DNA from: Capsulimonas corticalis
GTDB taxonomy: Bacteria; Armatimonadota; Armatimonadia; Armatimonadales; Capsulimonadaceae
Length of the DNA: 64,000 nucleotides
Direction of reading: 5' to 3'
Assembly: GCF_003574315.2 (NCBI RefSeq)
Contig: NZ_AP025739.1
Location: 5,952,001 to 6,016,000 of the forward strand
The position numbers were made by a program, and so were the translations under genes. The notes beneath the pieces are model-generated. The model was not told where the DNA came from, made no database searches, and saw only the letters and a list, made by a program, of their open reading frames with translations. Numbering within the stretch: the stretch's first letter is position 1; each line of letters starts with the position of its first letter. Of the stretch, positions 58,136 through 64,000 are shown piece by piece.

Positions 58136-58818
58136 CGCCGAGCGGTTCCCGTCAACTGCGCCGTAGGGATTTTGCGCCCCACCATGCGCTCGGCTTCCGC
58201 TTCCAGCATGTCGATCTGCTCTCCGAGCCGGTCAGTCCAGCGCTGCTGCTCTTCCTCGCTCTTGGCGTCAGCGGGAATATACATCGGATCACCGTAGAGC
58301 ATGACCGCCTTGGAGAACGGCATTGGGATCATATAGCGGTCCCAGGTCGAAAGCAGTTTGCACGATGAGGCGCCGATGCCGACGGGAATGATCGGGCACC
58401 CCGATTTCATCGCCAGGTAGACCGTGCCGGTATGCGCCGTGCGGCTTGGGCCGCGCGGGCCGTCCGGCGTGTGCGCCAGCACTCCCCCGCCCTTCAGCGC
58501 CTTGATCAGCTTGAGAGTAGCCTCCACGGCGCCGCGCGCCGACGACGACCCGCGCACGATGTTAAATCCGAAGCGTTTGAAGATCCAGTACTGATACTCG
58601 CCATCGCGCGATGTCGAGATCATCGCCCAGTAGCCGCGCCGGTGAAAGCGCGTGATCGGCAGCAGCGTCCGCCCATGCCAAGTGGCGAGGATCACGCCCT
58701 TTCCGGTCTCGCGCCGGATCTTCTCAACTTGATCTTCGCGCACGAAGCGCAGATTGACGGTGCGGGACACCGTCCAGGTCAATATGGCGATGATCAGGGA
58801 AAAAGCGCGTGGTTTCAT
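58132..58818 (-). CDS. DUF374 family lysophospholipid acyltransferase-like protein
   Basis: 228 residues. An N-terminal membrane segment (FSLIIAILTWTVSRTVNLRF) precedes VILATWHGRTLLPITRFHRR (the H-x-R type motif of DUF374), ISTSRDGEYQYWIFKRFGFN, RGSSSARGAVEATLKLIKAL, LAHTPDGPRGPSRTAHTGTV (the acyl-acceptor loop) and CPIIPVGIGASSCKLLSTWD. COG2121 proteins resemble LpxL but are separate, and they often lie beside msbA and kdtA. The acyl acceptor is not known. It overlaps msbA and lpxK by 4 nt each. Confidence 0.9.
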   Translation of the reverse strand: MKPRAFSLIIAILTWTVSRTVNLRFVREDQVEKIRRETGKGVILATWHGRTLLPITRFHRRGYWAMISTSRDGEYQYWIFKRFGFNIVRGSSSARGAVEATLKLIKALKGGGVLAHTPDGPRGPSRTAHTGTVYLAMKSGCPIIPVGIGASSCKLLSTWDRYMIPMPFSKAVMLYGDPMYIPADAKSEEEQQRWTDRLGEQIDMLEAEAERMVGRKIPTAQLTGTARR

Positions 58819-60608
58819 AGAGGCGCGCCGACTTGCGGCGTCTCAACTTCCCATCGGAACTGTGTTTCGTACAGTTGTGCATAGATGCCGTCCGGGATTC
58901 GCAGCAGCTCCGCGTGCGTTCCCGATTCGGCGATCCGGCCATTCTGCATGACCAAAATTCGGTCGGCGTTGACGACTGTCGAAAGGCGGTGCGCGATCAC
59001 GAGAGTCGTGCGCCCCTGCATCAGTTCGTCCAGCGCCTGCTGAACGAGCGTCTCGGACTGGTTGTCCAGCGCTGAGGTCGCCTCATCCAAAATCAAAATG
59101 CGCGGGTTCTTGATCAGCGCCCGGGCGATCGCGACACGCTGTCGCTGGCCGCCGGAAAGCTGCTTACCGCGCTCGCCGACAATGGTATTGTACCCGTCCG
59201 GCAAAACGTTCGGGTTCGAAATGAAATCGTGCGCGTTCGCGGCGCGCGCCGCCTGCTCCACCATCTCATCCGTGGCGTCCGGATTGCCGTAGGCGATATT
59301 GTCGCGGATCGTCCCGCCAAATAGCATCGTCTCCTGCGGCACGATGGCGATATGCTTGCGCAAAGATTGAACGGTCACCGCGCGCAGATCGTGTCCATCC
59401 ACGGTTACCGAGCCGGCGTCCGGGTCGTAAAACCGGGGGATCAGATCGGCGATCGTGCTCTTGCCCGATCCGGTCTTCCCGACCACCGCCACCACCTCGC
59501 CGGGGTTCATCGTGAAGCTGATGTTGCTCAGGACCGGGGTGCCCGGAACATAGGCAAAATCGACGTTACGGAACTCGATCAGGCCCTGGATTTCGGGGAG
59601 CGAAACGGCGTCGGGCGCGCTGCGGATGTCCGGCTCGACATCGAGCACATTGTCCAGAATGCGCTCGCTCGCCGCCCGGATCTGCTCCCAGGTGACCTTC
59701 GCGCCGCCCAATCCGTTCAAACCGACCGCGACTTGATTGAGGAGGCCGATAAAGTAAACCAGGTGCGCGAACGAGAGCTGATGACCGACCACCAGGTTGC
59801 CGCCGACCCAAAGCGCGAACGAGATCCCAATCGCGCCGATCACATCGACGCTGGGCTTGAGGTTCGCCTGCCGGCGCACGCTCTGCATGAACAGCTCTTT
59901 GGCGTTATGGTTCTCCCGGTCGAAGCGGGCGATCTCATGCTGCTCGGCGGAAAACGATTGGATCACGCGGATACCGCTCAGCGTCTCCTCCATGATCGTG
60001 TTGACATCGGAGAGCTTGTCCTGCGTGCGGCTGGTGATGCCCTTGATCTGCTTGGTGAGCCAGTTGATAATCGCCGCCATCAAGGGGATGACGATCATCG
60101 CCGCGAGCGAAAGCTTGGGCGAGATCCAGATGCAGATGGCGATGCCGCCAATCACCTGAAACGGCGCGGGCGCCAGGTCCTTCAAGCTCGCGATGGAGCT
60201 TTGCAGGAGCGGCACGTCGTTGTTGATGGTGGACATCAGCGCGCCGGTGCGCTGTTTGTTGAAAAAGCGAAGGGAAAGGCTCTGCAAGTGCGTGTAGATG
60301 GCGCTGCGCAGGCGCAGGCCAAGGCGCTGGCCCGCTTCGGCGAAATAGACCATCTCGCCATAGACAAAGAACCAGCGCACAACGTACACGCCCACGATGG
60401 CGAGGCTGTAGAGATTCAGCTTCGCCGCGTTGCCCACTTTGAGCGCGTCGAACAGATCGGACATGATCTTCGCGCTGAGCAGCCCCGTTCCGCTCAGGCC
60501 AATGGCGGATAGGAGCGCGACAAACAGCAGCCATTTGTCACGCAGCATGTACGCGCCCAAAAGACGCCATACGCGGCGGGAAAGATCGGCTCCATCGGAC
60601 TTATCCAT
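58815..60608 (-). CDS. msbA: Lipid A export ABC transporter, ATP-binding/permease protein MsbA
   Basis: 597 residues, half-transporter. Six membrane spans in the first ~310 residues (LLFVALLSAIGLSGTGLLSA, then SLAIVGVYVVRWFFVYGEMV). The coupling helix region has RFFNKQRTGALMSTINNDVP. The nucleotide-binding domain has Walker A VAVVGKTGSGKSTIADLIPR, Q-loop IAIVPQETMLFGGTI, signature GKQLSGGQRQRVAIARALIK, Walker B ILILDEATSALDNQSE and the H-loop TTLVIAHRLSTVVNADRILV. It flips core-lipid A across the inner membrane as a homodimer. Its position in the block, not the motifs alone, favours MsbA over a drug exporter. Confidence 0.93.
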   Translation of the reverse strand: MDKSDGADLSRRVWRLLGAYMLRDKWLLFVALLSAIGLSGTGLLSAKIMSDLFDALKVGNAAKLNLYSLAIVGVYVVRWFFVYGEMVYFAEAGQRLGLRLRSAIYTHLQSLSLRFFNKQRTGALMSTINNDVPLLQSSIASLKDLAPAPFQVIGGIAICIWISPKLSLAAMIVIPLMAAIINWLTKQIKGITSRTQDKLSDVNTIMEETLSGIRVIQSFSAEQHEIARFDRENHNAKELFMQSVRRQANLKPSVDVIGAIGISFALWVGGNLVVGHQLSFAHLVYFIGLLNQVAVGLNGLGGAKVTWEQIRAASERILDNVLDVEPDIRSAPDAVSLPEIQGLIEFRNVDFAYVPGTPVLSNISFTMNPGEVVAVVGKTGSGKSTIADLIPRFYDPDAGSVTVDGHDLRAVTVQSLRKHIAIVPQETMLFGGTIRDNIAYGNPDATDEMVEQAARAANAHDFISNPNVLPDGYNTIVGERGKQLSGGQRQRVAIARALIKNPRILILDEATSALDNQSETLVQQALDELMQGRTTLVIAHRLSTVVNADRILVMQNGRIAESGTHAELLRIPDGIYAQLYETQFRWEVETPQVGAPL

Positions 60609-61209
60609 GTTTTAACACCAGTACTCGACAAACGGTTAATGCAATAACGAACACTACGGCGAATAGGGCCGACAGATGTTCCCGATTATTAATCGCTTGC
60701 GCCCAGGTGTATGCGCCGTCGCCGCGCGTGCGCGGGCTGAGAGAGGGAATAATGCGAGGAACACGCGCAAGATAGTCCAAGTATGGCTGCCCAAACTTGA
60801 CCTTGAGGAAGCTTTCCTCGTAGCGGATGGCGGCCAAATGGAACAGGAAAAATAGCGCCGTCATCGCGATGACGCCGCCCCACCCCAGCCCCGAAACCAG
60901 GCCGTAGCCGATCGCCAGGAGCAGCGAGCCGAAGTACAAAGGGTTACGGACATAGGCGTACGGGCCGCCGGTGGCGATCACGGCGTCCTTGGAGATGTAG
61001 CCGGCCGCCCAGAAACGGACGACTTCACCCAGGAACACCAGGACGATCCCGGCGGCGTACGCCGGAACTCCGCCGTCCCCGCGTTTCAGCAGGACGACGG
61101 CGGCCATCAGCAGCAGCGGGATAAGCCATGTGAACATCGTGCGGCGACGCACGAGAAAGGGAGGCCGGCCGACGGCCGGCGGATTAGTCGGGTTTTCAGA
61201 ACTTGTCAT
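60601..61209 (-). CDS. Isoprenylcysteine/phospholipid methyltransferase-like membrane protein (ICMT/PEMT fold)
   Basis: 202 residues. Hydrophobic helices at about 25-45 and 50-75 (AAGIVLVFLGEVVRFWAAGY) and 115-140 precede a C-terminal membrane helix. The SAM-binding motif of this family is visible as ISKDAVIATGGPYAYVRNPL with YFGSLLLAIGYGL (GPY-x-Y-x-RNP-x-Y), followed by RYEESFLKVKFGQPYLDYLA (E-E-x-x-L). The substrate is unknown; in an LPS block a lipid or lipid-linked target is possible. It starts at the ATG at 61209 (a TTG at 61218 is also possible) and overlaps msbA by 8 nt. Confidence 0.82.
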   Translation of the reverse strand: MTSSENPTNPPAVGRPPFLVRRRTMFTWLIPLLLMAAVVLLKRGDGGVPAYAAGIVLVFLGEVVRFWAAGYISKDAVIATGGPYAYVRNPLYFGSLLLAIGYGLVSGLGWGGVIAMTALFFLFHLAAIRYEESFLKVKFGQPYLDYLARVPRIIPSLSPRTRGDGAYTWAQAINNREHLSALFAVVFVIALTVCRVLVLKHG

Positions 61210-61233
61210 GCGGGTCAAAGATTAAAAGCGTCC

Positions 61234-62613
61234 CTAACGACGCGGATGGGATTCGATCAGGTCGAGCAGCAGCTGCGCGCTGCGCTCGACTCCGCCGGGC
61301 TCGCCGAGCACGCGATGCACCAGCTCGGTCACACGAGTTTTGAGCGACATCAGCCGCTCGGGCTGCAGCAGAATGCCCACGGCCAGCTCCGAGATGGCTT
61401 CCGGATTGGCCTCATCCTGAAGCAGCTCCGGAAACAGCGCCTCGTCGGCCATGATATTGGGCATTCCGAAATGCTTGATTTTGAGTTTGGGCTTGCGAAG
61501 GCGATATTCAAACGCCATGAAGCTCGAGACCCGGTACACAATGATCATCGGCTTGTGCAGGATCGCGGCCTCCAGCGTGGATGTGCCGGACTTGGTGATC
61601 ACCAGGTCGCTGCGGCTCATCACATCGTAGGTCAGGTCTTCGCAGATCACTAGCGGCGCTTGCTTCGGGATCGGCCGTTCGCGCGGCGCCGGAGATTCTT
61701 CTTCGGGCGCGGGCAGCGTCATCCCTTCCGTGGTCGCCATCTGAGCGGACGGCGACGGCAGCGTCGAATGCGCGATCTGCGCCAGCTTGTCGCCCGCCTG
61801 ATGGATAAAGAGCTGCAAACGCGCCGCCCGGCCTCCCTGCCGCTGCTCGCGCCGGATCATCTCCTCGACATAGGCGCGCGGCGCGGACGGCGCCAGAGCC
61901 AGCACGAACTGCACGCCCGGAATGCGCCGCGAGATCTCGCCGGCCGCGCCGATCAGCGGCGGCAGGATGTGGGTGAGCTCAAACATGCGGCTGCCGGGAA
62001 GCAGCGCGACGATCGGGCGCATGGGATCCAAGCCAAAGCGCTCATAGAACTCCCCATCGGTCATCTGCGGCTTCACGATGTCCAGCAATGGGTGGCCGAC
62101 AAAATGCGCGTCCGCGCCAACGGCGTTCAAATAGTCCGCGGACCATGGAAACGGCGTCACAATGCGGTCCGTCGCCGACACCAGCTTGTTCGGCTTACTG
62201 CTGGGCGCGTCGGGGATCTCTGGCCGGCGCCACGATCCCGGCGGGAAGTAGTAGAAGACCGGACAGATCCCATGCTGCTTCGCCCAGCGCCCGATCTCCA
62301 CATTGAATGCGCCGGCGTCGATGAGCACCAGCGCGTCGGGCGGATTGGCCTTCAAAGACCGTTTGAGTTTCGCGCGCACGGAAAGCAAATACGGGATGCT
62401 GAACAGAGTCGCGACGATGCCGATGCTGCTCCACGGATCGCTGTTGTAATGCACGTCCACGCCGGCGGCCGCCATCAGCTTGCCGCCGCCGCCCCACGCC
62501 GTTACGGGACGGGGCGCGACAAGCTTGCGCAGAGCCTCCAGCAGCGCCGCTCCCTGGCGGTCGCCGGAAGACTCGCCGGCGATCATGGCGATAGTTATCG
62601 GTCGCTCAGACAT
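61234..62613 (-). CDS. lpxB: Lipid-A-disaccharide synthase with an internal insertion
   Basis: 459 residues; E. coli LpxB is 382. Landmarks are ITIAMIAGESSGDRQGAALL, MAAAGVDVHYNSDPWSSIGI, ALVLIDAGAFNVEIGRWAKQ, VFYYFPPGSWRRPEIPDAPS, DAHFVGHPLLDIVKPQM, IVALLPGSRMFELTHILPPL and LVITKSGTSTLEAAILHKPM. Between these, at about residues 255-320, is a Pro/Glu/Gln-rich low-complexity insertion (LPAPEEESPAPRERPIPKQ) not present in standard LpxB. It joins UDP-diacylglucosamine and lipid X at the membrane surface. lpxH/lpxI is not seen in the window. It follows lpxA by 32 nt. Confidence 0.94.
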   Translation of the reverse strand: MSERPITIAMIAGESSGDRQGAALLEALRKLVAPRPVTAWGGGGKLMAAAGVDVHYNSDPWSSIGIVATLFSIPYLLSVRAKLKRSLKANPPDALVLIDAGAFNVEIGRWAKQHGICPVFYYFPPGSWRRPEIPDAPSSKPNKLVSATDRIVTPFPWSADYLNAVGADAHFVGHPLLDIVKPQMTDGEFYERFGLDPMRPIVALLPGSRMFELTHILPPLIGAAGEISRRIPGVQFVLALAPSAPRAYVEEMIRREQRQGGRAARLQLFIHQAGDKLAQIAHSTLPSPSAQMATTEGMTLPAPEEESPAPRERPIPKQAPLVICEDLTYDVMSRSDLVITKSGTSTLEAAILHKPMIIVYRVSSFMAFEYRLRKPKLKIKHFGMPNIMADEALFPELLQDEANPEAISELAVGILLQPERLMSLKTRVTELVHRVLGEPGGVERSAQLLLDLIESHPRR

Positions 62614-62645
62614 ACGGATGGGCGCTCCTGCGGCAGCCGCCTCCG

Positions 62646-63437
62646 TCAGCTTCGCGCGGCGTCGTTTTGACGGCCGTTCGATCCGAATCGGATATTTCGA
62701 ATAAAGGACAGCAGATAATCGCGCTCCGGGCTCTCGTCAATGTCCGTCTCGATCGTTTCCAGCGCCTGCGACATATTCATGCTGGAGCGATACAGGGTCT
62801 TGTAAGCCTGCTTCAGGTCGGCGCGCGTATGCGCGGAGACGCCGGAGCGGCGAAGGCCGATCACGTTCAGGTCCAGGATTTTGCAGGGGCGTCCATCGGC
62901 CATCATAAAGGGCGGGATGTCCTGGACAACCTTGGAATAGCCGCCGATCATCGCCAGCTTGCCGATCCGGACGAACTGGTGGATGCCGACGATGCCGCCG
63001 AGCACCACGCGATCCTCCACCTCCACATGGCCGGCGATGCCCACCATGTTCGCCATGGTGATGCCGCTGCCGATCATGCAGTTGTGGCCGATGTGGCAGT
63101 ACGCCATGATCTGATTGCCGTCGCCGATGCGCGTCTCGTTCCCCGCGCCGGCGGCGCGATGGATCGTGACGTGCTCGCGAATCACGTTGTTGTCGCCAAT
63201 GATCAAAAAGCTTTTCTCGCCCTTGAACTTTCGGTCTTGCGGAATGCCGCCAAGGACCGCGCCCGAGAAGATCTCGCAGCCGGCGCCCACGGTGACGTAC
63301 GGTTCGATCACGACGTGAGCGCGCAGCTGCGATCCGTCGCCGATGGAAACCTCGGCGCCGATCACACAATATGCGCCGATCTCAACGTCCTTCCCGATGT
63401 GCGCCGTCGGGTCGATTACCGCAGTGGGATGTATCAT
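62646..63437 (-). CDS. lpxA: Acyl-ACP--UDP-N-acetylglucosamine O-acyltransferase
   Basis: 263 residues from the ATG at 63437 (standard length is ~262); the in-frame TTG at 63476 would add 13 unusual residues. A left-handed beta helix of hexapeptide repeats starts at IHPTAVIDPTAHIGKDVEIG. The catalytic His is in IMAYCHIGHNCMIGSGITMA. VLGGIVGIHQFVRIGKLAMI and GYSKVVQDIPPFMMADGRPC follow, and the C-terminal helical domain has LDLNVIGLRRSGVSAHTRAD (VGLRR-type motif). It is the first enzyme of lipid A synthesis. It is separated from fabZ by 109 nt without a gene. Confidence 0.97.
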   Translation of the reverse strand: MIHPTAVIDPTAHIGKDVEIGAYCVIGAEVSIGDGSQLRAHVVIEPYVTVGAGCEIFSGAVLGGIPQDRKFKGEKSFLIIGDNNVIREHVTIHRAAGAGNETRIGDGNQIMAYCHIGHNCMIGSGITMANMVGIAGHVEVEDRVVLGGIVGIHQFVRIGKLAMIGGYSKVVQDIPPFMMADGRPCKILDLNVIGLRRSGVSAHTRADLKQAYKTLYRSSMNMSQALETIETDIDESPERDYLLSFIRNIRFGSNGRQNDAARS

Positions 63438-63546
63438 CGTTTCTGTCAGACTTTCTCCAGCTTCGCGTCCATTCAAGCGAAGCCTGCTCCAAACTCGCCG
63501 CCGCTCGCGAGACGCCTCGTAGCTCCTCGCGGATCGCCGCGGATAT

Positions 63547-63984
63547 TTACTCCGGCTTTGACAGGACGAACATGATCTCCGCTTCCGCGACGACTTGGTC
63601 CTCGACCCGGGCAGTGCAGTGCACCTTCCCAGTATTGCCTCGCGCCCTCGTCAAGACGGCCTCAATGTTCAATGTGTCGCCTGGGACCACGGGACGCCGA
63701 AATTTGGCGTTGTCGATCGTTCCCAGAAAAGCCAGCTTGCCGCGATGCTCCTCGACCGCAAGGATCATGATCCCGCCGATCTGAGCCATCGCTTCGATCA
63801 CCAACACCCCCGGCATAATCGGACGCTGGGGGAAATGTCCCTGAAAGAACTCTTCATTCACCGTAACGTTCTTGATTCCGACGGCGCGCTTGCCGGGCTC
63901 CAGCTCAAGGACCCGGTCCACTAGAAGAAATGGATAACGGTGGGGCAAAATTTCTTTAATCGCCGCGATATCGAGCATCTTCAA
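63547..63984 (-). CDS. fabZ: 3-hydroxyacyl-ACP dehydratase FabZ
   Basis: 145 residues, hot-dog fold. [20 protein letters not shown] begins the family pattern. The catalytic His is in [20 protein letters not shown] (the Glu follows in EAMAQ). [15 protein letters not shown] closes it. The TTG at 63984 is 6 nt below AGGAG; an ATG two codons later is the alternative. FabZ makes trans-2-acyl-ACP and is often next to lpxA or fused to lpxC. Upstream of it the window ends. Confidence 0.96.
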   Translation of the reverse strand: MKMLDIAAIKEILPHRYPFLLVDRVLELEPGKRAVGIKNVTVNEEFFQGHFPQRPIMPGVLVIEAMAQIGGIMILAVEEHRGKLAFLGTIDNAKFRRPVVPGDTLNIEAVLTRARGNTGKVHCTARVEDQVVAEAEIMFVLSKPE

Positions 63985-64000
63985 TACAATCTCCTAACAG

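Overview
The window is high-GC chromosomal DNA from a didermic (LPS-making) bacterium. It has a complete type IV pilus assembly set, a lipid A/Kdo/heptose gene block, a GuaB3-type IMP dehydrogenase-related gene and Rho. Promoters are sigma70-like, often with an extended -10 (TGnTATAAT). This mix of an LPS pathway, PilMNOPQ, many secreted orphan proteins and frequent leaderless genes fits Armatimonadota (Capsulimonas-like) best. That assignment is inference and no marker in the window proves it. There is no rRNA, CRISPR array, transposase or prophage. One tRNA gene (Glu, UUC) is present.

Layout. 1-253: 5' end of an M42 aminopeptidase, divergent from the pilus locus. 429-9612: pilM-N-O-P-Q, then pilB and pilT (PilT has a ~186-residue N-terminal extension). 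9656-17382: an interruption holding a tandem pair of near-duplicate AAA ATPases, a small secreted protein, a GH16 glucanase, a large secreted orphan, a general-stress protein and a phytoene-desaturase-like flavoprotein. 17605-20200: pilC, then a SigB/SigF-like sigma factor fused to a degenerate GGDEF domain that keeps the RxxD inhibitory site. 20236-25609: a small protein, an HD-domain protein, a secreted phosphodiester glycosidase, and a TetR-controlled SDR/reductase pair with two identical palindromic operators. 25837-32075: rho plus a bifunctional-nuclease-domain gene, then a guanine-nucleotide operon (guaB3, guaA, a nucleotidyltransferase, hpt). 32184-35991: a palindromic repeat element at the 3' end of xylA, xylA, a Clp1/Grc3-like P-loop kinase and a lone PLD-domain protein. 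36184-43422: small proteins, an NlpC/P60 hydrolase, tRNA-Glu, a GNAT enzyme, cysC, coaE, rpsA, mutM and a zinc alcohol dehydrogenase. 43505-46536: nurA, an SIS-domain isomerase and kdsA. 46732-48006: a PHP protein. 47998-63984: a near-continuous minus-strand block for outer-membrane LPS: fabZ, lpxA, lpxB, a methyltransferase-like membrane protein, msbA, a DUF374 acyltransferase, lpxK, an LpxL-type acyltransferase, three GT9 genes (one a double-domain fusion), the heptose adenylyltransferase, two GT4 genes and a last GT9.

How it works together. The pil genes build a type IV pilus (PilM/N/O/P alignment complex, PilQ secretin, PilB/PilT motors, PilC platform). The gene directly after pilC encodes a sigma factor whose C-terminal domain looks like a dead diguanylate cyclase with an intact c-di-GMP binding motif. 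A one-protein c-di-GMP-to-transcription switch is therefore possible, and it is the most unusual finding here. GTTT-N14-GGTA-type elements upstream of the sigma gene and of the general-stress gene are candidate promoters for it. The LPS block supplies acyl chains (FabZ), lipid A assembly (LpxA, LpxB, LpxK, LpxL), Kdo (KdsA), activated heptose (RfaE2 type), core glycosyltransferases and the MsbA flippase.

All calls come from reading the sequence and translations by eye. No database search was run.
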